10,593 bases of DNA from Candidatus Komeilibacteria bacterium RIFCSPLOWO2_02_FULL_48_11 (GCA_001818435.1 MHKO01000002.1:4410-15002); one strand, 5' to 3'. Counted from the stretch's first letter, positions 1 through 6,596 are shown. Notes: generated by a model not told the origin, from the letters alone. A program made the numbers and translations.

Positions 1-522
1 TTTGCTCTTTAATTCCTGCTTAACCTGCTCTAGTAAATCGTTGACTTTGGCCTGGTCCACGGCCGTGATTATGAAATTGGCGAAATAGACCACTTTTTCC
101 AAATCCTGAACCGACAAATCCAAAACCAAGCCCATCTTTGAGGGCACGCCGCGCAAAAACCAAATGTGGGAAACCGGGGCCGCCAAGTCAATGTGGCCCA
201 TGCGCTCGCGCCGCACCAGGGCGCGGGTAACTTCCACGCCGCACTTGTCGCAAACAATGCCTTTGTAGCGGATGCGCTTGTATTTGCCGCAATAACATTC
301 CCAGTCTTTGGTGGGTCCGAAAATGCGCTCGTCAAACAAACCGTCTTTTTCCGGCTTCTGGGTGCGGTAATTAATGGTTTCGGGCTTGGTGACTTCGCCG
401 TGCGACCAAGCATGAATGTTTTCCGGCGAAGCCAGGCGCAAACGGATGGAATCAAAATCCGAAGCTCGCGACATCTGCTCGCGCGGGTTGAAAGTTCTGG
501 TTGTTGTTAATGGGATGGGCAT
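1..522 (-). CDS. rpoC: DNA-directed RNA polymerase subunit beta' (5' part, runs off the window)
   Basis: This is the N-terminal 174 codons of the beta' subunit, which with beta forms the catalytic cleft of RNA polymerase. The reading frame is open to base 1, so the C-terminal bulk, including the catalytic Asp triad, lies outside. Visible motifs are FDSIRLRLASPE (about residues 23-34), the KPETINYRT segment, GLFDERIFGPTKDW, and zinc-finger ligands at Cys76, Cys78, Cys91 and Cys94 (CYCGKYKR then CDKCGVEV). After these comes RRERMGHIDLAAPVSHIWF, the usual stretch entering the clamp. The start is the ATG at 522-520, with AGGA seven bases upstream, a reasonable ribosome-binding site embedded in the last codons of rpoB. 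Only two bases separate the rpoB stop from this start, so the pair is almost certainly co-transcribed and translationally coupled. Confidence 0.97.
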   Translation of the reverse strand, partial: MPIPLTTTRTFNPREQMSRASDFDSIRLRLASPENIHAWSHGEVTKPETINYRTQKPEKDGLFDERIFGPTKDWECYCGKYKRIRYKGIVCDKCGVEVTRALVRRERMGHIDLAAPVSHIWFLRGVPSKMGLVLDLSVQDLEKVVYFANFIITAVDQAKVNDLLEQVKQELKSK

Positions 523-524
523 GT

Positions 525-3500
525 TTATTTCCTTTCCTCGCTGTCGGCTTCTTTGATGACTCGACCGGATTTCAACAATTCAACATCCAGCCCCAAACCC
601 TTAAGCTCGCGCACCAAGACGTTGAACGATTCCGGCACATTGCGCTTTTCAATAGTTTCGCCTTTGATGATGGCCTCGTAAGCTTTGGAGCGGCCGGGCA
701 CGTCGTCGGATTTGATGGTTAAAATTTCCTGCAAAGTATGGGCCGCGCCATAGGCTTCCAAGGCCCAGACTTCCATTTCGCCAAAGCGCTGGCCACCGAA
801 CTGGGCTTTGCCGCCCAAGGGCTGCTGGGTAACAAGGGAATAAGGCCCAATGGAGCGCTGGTGGATTTTATCTTCAACCAAGTGATTAAGCTTCATCATG
901 TAAATGTAGCCCACGGTAACCGGCTGATCAAAGAGCTTGCCGGTTTTGCCGTCAAACAAGCGGATTTTGCCGTGCTCCGGATAGCCGGCGCGCTTGAGCT
1001 CGGACCGGATGGTGGCTTCCGGCACCCCGTCCAGAACCGGGCTGGCGACTTTGTAACCCAAAGATTGGGCCGCCAAGCCCAAATGGGTTTCTAAAATCTG
1101 GCCCAAGTTCATGCGCGAGGCCACGCCCAGGGGATTTAAAATAATGTCCAGGGGCCGGCCATGCTCGTCAAACGGCATGTCCTCAATTGGCACTATTTTG
1201 GAAATAACGCCCTTGTTGCCGTGGCGCCCGGCCATCTTGTCCCCAACCTGCACTTTGCGCAAGCTGGCCACCGAGACCTGAATGGTTTTTAAAACTCCGG
1301 AGGGCAATTTGTCGCCGTTTTCGCGGGAAAAAATTTTAATATCCACCACTTTGCCGTGCTCGCCGTGTTCAAGATAGAGCGAACTGTCGCGCACGTCTTT
1401 GGCTTTTTCGCCGAAAATGGCGCGCAGCAGTTTTTCCTCGGCTGAAAGCTCGGTCTCGCCTTTGGGCGTGATTTTGCCCACCAAAATGTCGCCCGAAGAA
1501 ACCTCGGCTCCAATGCGGACAATGCCTTCAATGTCCAAATCTTTGAATTTCTCTTCCCCGACATTGGGAATGTCGCGGGTTACCACTTCCGGCCCCAGCT
1601 TGGTGTCGCGGACGTCAATGGCGTAATCGTCAATGTGAATGGAAGTGTAGCGGTCGTCCTGCACCAGGCGCTCGGAAAGCAAAATAGCGTCTTCGTAATT
1701 GCCGCCTTCCCAGGAAAGGAATCCCACCAAAACGTTCTGGCCCAAAGCCAGCTCCCCGCGATCCGTGGCCGCGCCATCGGCAATGACTTCCCCGGCTTTA
1801 ACTTTGTCGCCATGGTTGACAATCGGTTTTTGGTTCATGGAAGTGGAGGCGTTGGAGCGCACAAAATTTCCCAGCTCATATTCTTTTATCCCTTCTTTGC
1901 TTTGAATGGTGATTTTATTGGCCTGCACTCCGCTCACTTCGCCATCGTCCTCGGAAAGCACCACTTGGCCCGAATCCATGGCTGCGCGGTATTCCACCCC
2001 GGTGCCCACAATCGGGGCCTCGGGCCGGATGCAGGAAATGGACTGGCGCTGCATATTGGTGCCCATTAAAGCGCGGACCGCGTCATCATGCTCCAAAAAT
2101 GGAATTAAAGACGTGGCCACGCTCACAATCTGCTTGGGTGAAACGTCCATGTACTGCACCTCGCGCACCGGCACGAACCGCGGCTCGCCATAGACGCGGG
2201 CCTCGGCCTTGGCCGCGACAAAATAGCCGTCATCGTCCAGCGGAGTGGTGGCGGCCGTGGTCACGCTGCGCTCTTCCTCAAAAGCCGTGAGATAAACCAC
2301 TTCACTGGTTACGCGCGGCTTATCTTGAGCCTCATCTATCAGCACTTTTAAATAAGGGGTTTCCAAAAATCCAAATTCATTGATGCGGGCATAGCAGGCC
2401 AGATGACCGACTAAGCCGATGTTCGGCCCTTCTGGGGTGGCAATGGGGCAGATGCGGCCATAGTGGGTGCGGTGCACGTCGCGCACGTCAAATCCGGCGC
2501 GCTCGCGGGAAAGACCGCCCGGACCCATGGCCGACAGGCGGCGCTTGTGCTCCAGTTCAGCCAAAGGGTTGGTCTGGTCCATGAACTGCGAGAGCTGGGA
2601 AGACATAAAAAATTCCTTGATGGCGCCAATCACCGGCCGGGCGTTAATCAATTGGTTGGGCGTGATGGTGGAAATGTCCAAAGTGGACATGCGATCTTTA
2701 ATGATGCGCTCCATGCGCGCCAAGCCGACCCGCAACTTGTTCTGCACCAGCTCCCCGACCGTGCGCACGCGGCGGTTGCCCAAATGGTCAATGTCATCCG
2801 CGGCTCCCTGGGTGCGGTTCAACCTCAGGATTTCGCTCACGATTAAGGCCAAATCCTCGCTCCGCAAGACGCGCGTTTCTTTGGTAATGGCTAAATCCAA
2901 GCCAAAGCGCTGGTTGATTTTGTAGCGCCCGACTTTGCCGAAATCATAACGGTCAAAATTAAAAAACATGGCGTGGATCAGGGAGCGGGCATTGGAGGCC
3001 GTGGCCAAATCACCCGGCCGGATTCTTTTATAAACTTCTTTTAGGCCCTCATCCTCGCTTTTGGCCGCGTCTTTTTTTAACGTTTCAGCGAGAGTGGCTT
3101 TATCGTCCGCGGGCAGGTTGGGGAAAAGTTTTAAAATGTCTTCATCCGTGCCATAGCCAAAAGCCCGCAACAGCGAAGTAATAACCACTTTGCGCTTGCG
3201 GTCGATTTTCACCCAAATAACGCCATTGGCATCGGTTTCCAGCTCCAGCCAGGCCCCGCGGTTGGGAATGACTTTGGCGCCGTAATAGCGCTTGCCGCGG
3301 ATGGCGCTGGAAGTAAAAAAAACGCCGGCCGAGCGGATGAGCTGGGAAACAATCACGCGCTCAATGCCGTTGACGATAAAAGTGCCGCGCGGCGTCATCA
3401 CCGGAAAATCGCCCAGATAAACTTCCTGCTCTTTAATTTCGCCGGTCCGCTTGTTGATTAGCTTCACCTGCACGCGGATGGGCGCCTCGTAAGTGACGTT

Positions 3501-3776
3501 TTTGGCGCGGGCGGTTTTTTCTTCAAACTTCGGCTCATCCAGATAATACTCCGAAAAAAACAATTCCAAATCGCGCCCGATAAAATCGCGGATGGGCGAA
3601 ACTTCGTCAAACAGCTCCCGCAAGCCTTCTTTTAAAAACCATTGGTACGAAGCGCGCTGGGATTCTATCAAGTCCTGAAGCGGGACGGTTTCGTGTATTT
3701 TAGTAAAAAACTTGCGATCCGTCTTGGGTGAAAAACGAGCCGCGGTTTTGATGGTCGCTTTCTTTGGAGTGCGCAT
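525..3776 (-). CDS. rpoB: DNA-directed RNA polymerase subunit beta
   Basis: This is the complete beta subunit of RNA polymerase, 1083 residues. Escherichia coli beta has about 1340, and this protein lacks the long lineage insertions. Diagnostic segments in order are PRGTFIVNGIERVIVSQL (about 129-146), the rifampicin-pocket cluster I from SSQLSQFMDQ to KRRLSAM (about 392-417), TPEGPNIGL (447-455), YEDAILLSERL (694-704), GDKMAGRHGNKG (845-856), and the C-terminal GGKAQFGGQRFGEMEVWALE (988-1007) that contacts beta'. The residues matching E. coli Gln513, Asp516, His526, Arg529 and Ser531 are all present, so no classical cluster-I resistance change is seen. The residue matching Ile572 is Val. The start is the ATG at 3776-3774. 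It has no close Shine-Dalgarno sequence; the nearest purine tract, AGAGG, lies about 17 bases upstream. A near-consensus promoter with a structured leader precedes it. The gene upstream is a membrane protein, not rplL. Confidence 0.98.
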   Translation of the reverse strand: MRTPKKATIKTAARFSPKTDRKFFTKIHETVPLQDLIESQRASYQWFLKEGLRELFDEVSPIRDFIGRDLELFFSEYYLDEPKFEEKTARAKNVTYEAPIRVQVKLINKRTGEIKEQEVYLGDFPVMTPRGTFIVNGIERVIVSQLIRSAGVFFTSSAIRGKRYYGAKVIPNRGAWLELETDANGVIWVKIDRKRKVVITSLLRAFGYGTDEDILKLFPNLPADDKATLAETLKKDAAKSEDEGLKEVYKRIRPGDLATASNARSLIHAMFFNFDRYDFGKVGRYKINQRFGLDLAITKETRVLRSEDLALIVSEILRLNRTQGAADDIDHLGNRRVRTVGELVQNKLRVGLARMERIIKDRMSTLDISTITPNQLINARPVIGAIKEFFMSSQLSQFMDQTNPLAELEHKRRLSAMGPGGLSRERAGFDVRDVHRTHYGRICPIATPEGPNIGLVGHLACYARINEFGFLETPYLKVLIDEAQDKPRVTSEVVYLTAFEEERSVTTAATTPLDDDGYFVAAKAEARVYGEPRFVPVREVQYMDVSPKQIVSVATSLIPFLEHDDAVRALMGTNMQRQSISCIRPEAPIVGTGVEYRAAMDSGQVVLSEDDGEVSGVQANKITIQSKEGIKEYELGNFVRSNASTSMNQKPIVNHGDKVKAGEVIADGAATDRGELALGQNVLVGFLSWEGGNYEDAILLSERLVQDDRYTSIHIDDYAIDVRDTKLGPEVVTRDIPNVGEEKFKDLDIEGIVRIGAEVSSGDILVGKITPKGETELSAEEKLLRAIFGEKAKDVRDSSLYLEHGEHGKVVDIKIFSRENGDKLPSGVLKTIQVSVASLRKVQVGDKMAGRHGNKGVISKIVPIEDMPFDEHGRPLDIILNPLGVASRMNLGQILETHLGLAAQSLGYKVASPVLDGVPEATIRSELKRAGYPEHGKIRLFDGKTGKLFDQPVTVGYIYMMKLNHLVEDKIHQRSIGPYSLVTQQPLGGKAQFGGQRFGEMEVWALEAYGAAHTLQEILTIKSDDVPGRSKAYEAIIKGETIEKRNVPESFNVLVRELKGLGLDVELLKSGRVIKEADSEERK

Positions 3777-3811
3777 GGGAAAATAAAAAAATGCCTCTAA
3801 CTCAAAAGTTG

Positions 3812-3862
3812 GGCTCCGAACTAGCTAGTTCGCCTTATTTTTCTGGCCAAAGATGAGGAGCC
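3812..3862 (-). promoter_or_regulatory. Structured rpoB 5' leader with a 16-bp perfect palindrome
   Basis: Bases 3817-3832 form the perfect palindrome CGAACTAGCTAGTTCG. It could fold into a 6-bp hairpin in the leader RNA or bind a dimeric protein as DNA. A second pairing, GGCTCC (mRNA side 3862-3857) with GGAGCC (3817-3812), encloses it; adding TT/AA across one bulged base makes 8 bp. The two structures share base 3817 and so compete slightly. The leader lies between the predicted start of transcription (about 3875) and the rpoB ATG. An RNA or protein control site is an inference from position and pairing only. Confidence 0.45.
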
Positions 3863-3881
3863 AAGATGCATGATAAATGGA

Positions 3882-3910
3882 ATTGTATCTACTTTGCCGC
3901 CAGTTGTCAA
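3882..3910 (-). promoter_or_regulatory. Sigma-70 promoter of rpoBC
   Basis: On the minus strand the -35 box TTGACA (3910-3905) is followed by a 17-bp spacer and the -10 box TACAAT (3887-3882). That is a perfect -35, a 5/6 -10 and the ideal spacing. Transcription should start near 3875, giving a leader of about 100 nt before the rpoB ATG. The promoter lies between the stop of the upstream membrane-protein gene and rpoB, so rpoBC can be transcribed independently of it. Confidence 0.85.
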
Positions 3911-3928
3911 TACCTAAAAAGCGGCAAA
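3893..3928. promoter_or_regulatory. Inverted repeat bracketing the -35 box of the rpoB promoter (possible operator)
   Basis: The arms TTTGCCGC (3893-3900) and GCGGCAAA (3921-3928) are perfect 8-bp inverted copies separated by 20 bp. One arm lies in the promoter spacer and the other just upstream of the -35 box, with arm centres 28 bp apart. The -35 hexamer lies wholly between them. The placement fits a regulator's binding site, but no regulator gene is visible in the window. The arms could also form a hairpin in a read-through transcript. Confidence 0.45.
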
Positions 3929-3994
3929 AGTAAAAGATAAGAAGCTTTATTTTAGAGGCAAAGACTGCTTCTTGTCAAACTGTGGATAAGTTAA

Positions 3995-4014
3995 GCTGAG
4001 TTTTAAAACCCAGC
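3995..4014 (-). terminator. Weak terminator-like palindrome after the DedA-family gene
   Basis: Immediately after the TAG stop of the membrane-protein gene, GCTGGGTTTT faces AAAACTCAGC (one G-T pair), forming a 20-bp near-perfect palindrome. It has no proper loop and no downstream T tract, so it is a poor intrinsic terminator. It may only slow read-through into rpoB. Confidence 0.25.
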
Positions 4015-4695
4015 CTAGCGATTTTTCTTGTGCCAAAGCTGCCAGAGCCCTGGTTTTAGCCAATAAACCAAGCCAGAAGCTATAATAAACACCGCGTAAA
4101 TAATAAAGGCGATGGTGCTGTGCTCAGCCACTCCAGCTCCTAAAAAAGCGGTGGCCAGTTTGCCCGGCAATTTGCTGGCCAGAATCATCCAGAGAAAAGC
4201 GCGGAAACTCATGCCTTTAGTCAGGCCGATAAGATAAACAATAAAATCATCCGGCGGCCCGGGCAAAAGCAGTAACATAAAAATCACGTACTGGCCCCGC
4301 GCCATAACCGCGTCAAACCGATGCAGTTTATCTTCTTTGATAAACAGACTGACAAAGCCGCGGCCAAAAATCCGGCAGAACCAAAACACCGCGATTGCTC
4401 CGACAATCCAACCAACGTAGCTATAGAGAGTTCCCAGCCAGGGGCCGAAAATATAGCCAGCCGCGAAATTGGTAAAAAAATTATTCAAAGGCGCGATTAT
4501 CACCTGCCCGGCTTCCAGCGCCAAGGCGGCCGCCGGTGCCCAAACTCCGAACTGGAGCACCCATTCGCGGATTGAATCGGCTGAAGCGAAGATGGCTTTG
4601 AAGTAATGGCCGAAATAGACTAATACTAAAATCACCACAATAAAAATCAAAGCATAGATGGTCTTTTTTTGTTTATTGGTGTTGAAGAAAGACAT
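4015..4695 (-). CDS. DedA/TVP38-family (VTT domain) integral membrane protein
   Basis: This is a 226-residue membrane protein of the SNARE-associated/VTT (DedA, TVP38/TMEM64) superfamily. Some members of that superfamily recycle the lipid carrier undecaprenyl phosphate across the membrane; the substrate here is unknown. A short basic start (MSFFNTNKQKK) is followed by a hydrophobic helix (about residues 12-31). The VTT core shows APLNNFFTNFAAGYIFGPWLG (about 68-88) leading into FCRIFGRGF, and the proline-rich re-entrant segment LLLLPGPPDDFIVYLIGLTKG (about 141-161), followed by ASKLPG. Two further hydrophobic stretches and a basic tail finish it. An upstream TTG (4749) would add 18 residues, but those codons are iterated repeat words, so the ATG at 4695 is preferred. 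The gene follows the MurE-like ligase, which fits an envelope role. Confidence 0.85.
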   Translation of the reverse strand: MSFFNTNKQKKTIYALIFIVVILVLVYFGHYFKAIFASADSIREWVLQFGVWAPAAALALEAGQVIIAPLNNFFTNFAAGYIFGPWLGTLYSYVGWIVGAIAVFWFCRIFGRGFVSLFIKEDKLHRFDAVMARGQYVIFMLLLLPGPPDDFIVYLIGLTKGMSFRAFLWMILASKLPGKLATAFLGAGVAEHSTIAFIIYAVFIIASGLVYWLKPGLWQLWHKKNR

Positions 4696-4730
4696 AAATT
4701 TAAGATACAAGACACAAGATGCAAGATACA

Positions 4731-4792
4731 AACAAGATACAATAACCAATACTCAAAATTTAAAGTTTGATTATTGAATATTGTATCTTGTT
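4731..4792. repeat. 62-bp imperfect palindrome made of iterated AT-rich words
   Basis: Arms 4731-4761 and 4762-4792 are inverted copies matching at about 27 of 31 positions. The outer 14 bp (AACAAGATACAATA against TATTGTATCTTGTT) are identical. Around it the word CAAGATACAA recurs several times on the left (4703-4742), and TTCTTGT or TATCTTG words recur on the right (4784-4821). The palindrome covers the last seven codons and the stop of the MurE-like gene and the spacer before the DedA gene. It could fold as a long AU-rich hairpin in the transcript. Confidence 0.7.
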
Positions 4793-6285
4793 TGGTTATT
4801 GTTTCTTGTTTCTTGTATCTTTCTCAAAATCTCCCTCGCCACTTCCTCATCATTCCACGGAACTAACTTGCCAGCCACGGCCATCACTTGCTCCGAACCT
4901 TTGCCAAGCAGGAGAACAACATCGCCGGCGCTGGCAAGTTGAAACGCCTTTTGCATGGCCTGGCGCCGGTCAACAACGCGCCACCAATTTTCTCCCTCGC
5001 TCTTTCCTGTTTTATTTATGCCCGGGACAATGTCGTTGATCAGTTTTTCCGGGTCGTCATTATACGGGTCGTCAGTGGTTAAAATAACGTAATCCGCGCC
5101 TTGGGCCGCCAATTCGCCCATTATCGGCCGCTTGGCTTTATCCCGCCCGCCGCCGGTAACTCCAAAAACAACTATCAGTTTATGGCCCAGAGCTTGCCGG
5201 CGGCCAACTTCCAAAACCGACTCAAATGACCGCGGCTCGTGGGCGTAATCAACCATGACTTTAAAATTCTGGCCAGCGTCAATTGCCTGAAGCCGCCCGG
5301 GAATGAAACTTATTTTTTCCAGCGCTTCTTTGCAGGAAGTCAAGGACGCGCCCAAAGCCAAGGCAACGGCCATGGCCAGCATGGCGTTATGAGCCATAAA
5401 AACGCCGGGCAAGGACATTTGAATAAAGCGGCCTTCAACAGTAAAGCTCACGCCTTTGGCTCCTTCCCGAATGTCGCTGGCGCAAAGTTTTTTCTCGCCG
5501 GCAATTTCCTCGGCCTGACCGCAGTTTCCCCAGACCCCCCATTTCTCTTGAGCCGGGAATTTTAAGAAATACGGCGCCTCGCTGTCAAGTCGGTTGGCCA
5601 CAATCACTTTTTTAATAGTGCTCCTTCCATTGTCATTACGAGGGAGCGTACTCGCGACAGAAGCCAGCCAGAGGCTGGCCACCCTTTGGGCGGCAATCCC
5701 AGAATTAATTTCGGGATTGCTTCGCGGAGCCTGCCCCGAGTACCCCCGAGGGGCTCGCAATGACACTATAGAATACTCATTCTTTTGATAACTTTTCGCT
5801 AAATTCTTGAATATAACCGCTTTGGCCTCGCGGTAGGCAGCGAACGAACCGTGCGACTCAATATGCTCGGGCGACAAATTAGTGAACACCGCCGCGTCAA
5901 AAGCAATGCCCCAGTGCCGATTCTGTAAAATGCCTTCGCTGGTAACTTCAATTACAGCGTGCGTGCAGCCACTGCCCACCATCTGTGACAATAATCTTTG
6001 TAATTTAAAGCGACCAGGCATGCCCTGTTTGGTATCATTTGACCACTCTTTCTCCCCTGTCTTAAAAAAAATCGTATTACTGGAACCGACTTTATAACCC
6101 GCCTCTTCAAGAATGCGGGTAATCATCAAAACAGCGCTGGATTTACCTTTGGTGCCAGTCACGCCGATGACTATCAATTTGCGCGAAGGAAAACGGTAAT
6201 AGACATTAGCCAAAACGGCTAATGTTTTGTGGTATAGCAATAAAACTGATTTTGGCAACAATACTTTAATCATTCTCTTTAACAT
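4771..6285 (-). CDS. MurE-like Mur ligase (UDP-N-acetylmuramoyl-tripeptide synthetase family)
   Basis: This is an ATP-dependent ligase of the Mur family, predicted to add the third amino acid to the peptidoglycan stem peptide in the cytoplasm. Motifs: P-loop GVTGTKGKSS (41-50), TNLSPEHIESHG (135-146) followed by YREAK with the lysine that is carbamylated in MurE, HN in FMAHNAMLA (296-304), PGRLQ (329-333), VDYAHEP (345-351), FGVTGGGRDKAKRPIMG (374-390) and TTDDPYNDDP (403-412). The P-loop lies near residue 45, not near 110 as in typical MurE, so the N-terminal UDP-binding domain is missing. The third-residue motif reads DDPY where diaminopimelate enzymes have DNPR. Residues 174-218 are a foreign in-frame insertion. 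The last 15 or so residues (KIQETRNNNQTRYNIQ) are encoded by iterated repeat words. ATG at 6285 or at 6273 could start it; neither has a good ribosome-binding site. No gene symbol is given because substrate specificity is uncertain. Confidence 0.88.
   Translation of the reverse strand: MLKRMIKVLLPKSVLLLYHKTLAVLANVYYRFPSRKLIVIGVTGTKGKSSAVLMITRILEEAGYKVGSSNTIFFKTGEKEWSNDTKQGMPGRFKLQRLLSQMVGSGCTHAVIEVTSEGILQNRHWGIAFDAAVFTNLSPEHIESHGSFAAYREAKAVIFKNLAKSYQKNEYSIVSLRAPRGYSGQAPRSNPEINSGIAAQRVASLWLASVASTLPRNDNGRSTIKKVIVANRLDSEAPYFLKFPAQEKWGVWGNCGQAEEIAGEKKLCASDIREGAKGVSFTVEGRFIQMSLPGVFMAHNAMLAMAVALALGASLTSCKEALEKISFIPGRLQAIDAGQNFKVMVDYAHEPRSFESVLEVGRRQALGHKLIVVFGVTGGGRDKAKRPIMGELAAQGADYVILTTDDPYNDDPEKLINDIVPGINKTGKSEGENWWRVVDRRQAMQKAFQLASAGDVVLLLGKGSEQVMAVAGKLVPWNDEEVAREILRKIQETRNNNQTRYNIQ
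5631..5765. repeat. 135-bp palindromic repeat element inserted in frame in the Mur ligase gene
   Basis: The ends are inverted repeats: TGTCATTACGAG (5631-5642) against CTCGCAATGACA (5754-5765), 11 of 12 matching. Nested inside are GTACTCG/CGAGTAC (5648-5654, 5737-5743), GCCAGCC/GGCTGGC (5663-5669, 5673-5679) and GCAATCCC/GGGATTGC (5693-5700, 5713-5720). The length is exactly 45 codons and the frame stays open, adding a stretch that starts VSLRAPRGYSG and ends STLPRND (residues 174-218). Protein-coding palindromic repeats inserted in open frames are known in Rickettsia. The relation here is by analogy only; I cannot count copies elsewhere in the genome. Confidence 0.8.
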
Positions 6286-6297
6286 GCTACTTACTAC

Positions 6298-6325
6298 TTG
6301 ACAAATTTAATGAATCTGCTAATAT
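6298..6325 (+). promoter_or_regulatory. Plus-strand promoter with extended -10, divergent from the Mur ligase gene
   Basis: TTGACA (6298-6303), a 16-bp spacer and TAATAT (6320-6325) preceded by TGC make a strong sigma-70 promoter with an extended -10. It starts 13 bp from the Mur ligase ATG and points away from it. Its -10 overlaps TATATT read on the minus strand (6326-6321), which has only a poor -35 (TTTTCC, 17 bp away) but could serve the Mur ligase gene, making a bidirectional promoter. No coding region follows on the plus strand. Confidence 0.7.
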
Positions 6326-6331
6326 ACTGTT

Positions 6332-6390
6332 ATTATCACCAACGGAAAAGTCGCCCTATAAGGTTTCGTCCTTATGGGGCCTTTTCTTTT
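6332..6390 (+). ncRNA. Candidate small RNA of about 58 nt (promoter running straight into a terminator)
   Basis: The predicted transcription start (about 6332, seven bases after TAATAT) is followed within 60 nt by an intrinsic terminator. The transcript would be a short single-stranded 5' segment and one long hairpin. The only ATG is inside the hairpin, so it is not a gene for a peptide. I recognise no known RNA family. It could be a stand-alone small RNA or a by-product of a bidirectional promoter. Confidence 0.4.
6345..6390 (+). terminator. Strong intrinsic terminator, possibly bidirectional
   Basis: GCCCTATAAGG (6353-6363) pairs completely with CCTTATGGGGC (6370-6380), one T-G pair included, around the six-base loop TTTCGT. 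CTTTTCTTTT follows (6381-6390). GAAAAG (6345-6350) also pairs with CTTTTC (6381-6386), giving the A-tract/T-tract symmetry of a bidirectional terminator. On the minus strand the T run is weaker (CTTTTCC), but it could stop transcripts arriving from the cassette genes before the Mur ligase gene. Confidence 0.8.
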
Positions 6391-6426
6391 CATAAGCAAG
6401 CTTTATCTGTAAATCATTCATATACC

Positions 6427-6577
6427 TTAAATACGGACGGAATAATCAGTTGAAACAGAAAAATCGGGGTTGGTTTTGTAATGATGACCATACAGCTCGT
6501 CTGTGAAGATGACTCCCTCAAATTCTTTGGGTCCAGTTTTGATAATCCTTGATTTTATATTTTAAAAAATCTTCCAT
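6427..6577 (-). pseudogene. Possible small gene broken by a one-base frameshift
   Basis: From the ATG at 6577 a 19-residue frame (MEDFLKYKIKDYQNWTQRI) stops at 6518. A second minus-strand frame, open from 6561 to a TAA at 6427, reads as plausible protein (KTGPKEFEGVIFTDELYG then HHYKTNPDFSVSTDYSVRI). Removing one A from the A-run just after the leucine codon would join them into about 49 residues starting MEDFLNIKSRIIKTGPKEFE. A promoter-like pair lies just upstream. I do not recognise a family. It may be a decayed gene, a sequencing error or chance. Confidence 0.3.
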
Positions 6578-6596
6578 AAATGATTTTGGTGTCTTT

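Noticed and set aside
2519..2615. Rifampicin-resistance change in RpoB cluster I
   Set aside because: The positions matching E. coli Gln513, Asp516, His526, Arg529 and Ser531 are all the sensitive-type residues; the Val at the position of Ile572 alone is not enough to claim resistance.
166..2925. Several plus-strand open frames antisense to rpoC and rpoB
   Set aside because: They lie opposite strongly conserved polymerase codons, have no promoters or recognisable protein features, and arise from the GC-rich codon pattern of the real genes.
4696..4749. Upstream TTG start for the DedA-family protein
   Set aside because: The extra 18 residues are translated repeat words and precede a natural ATG with a typical basic N-terminus.
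4701..4821. CRISPR array from the recurring CAAGATACAA words
   Set aside because: The words are short and irregularly spaced with no constant spacer length, and no cas gene is present.
6345..6390. Riboswitch controlling the Mur ligase gene
   Set aside because: The strong promoter and the better T tract are on the strand opposite to the ligase gene, and the sequence matches no ligand-binding RNA I recognise.
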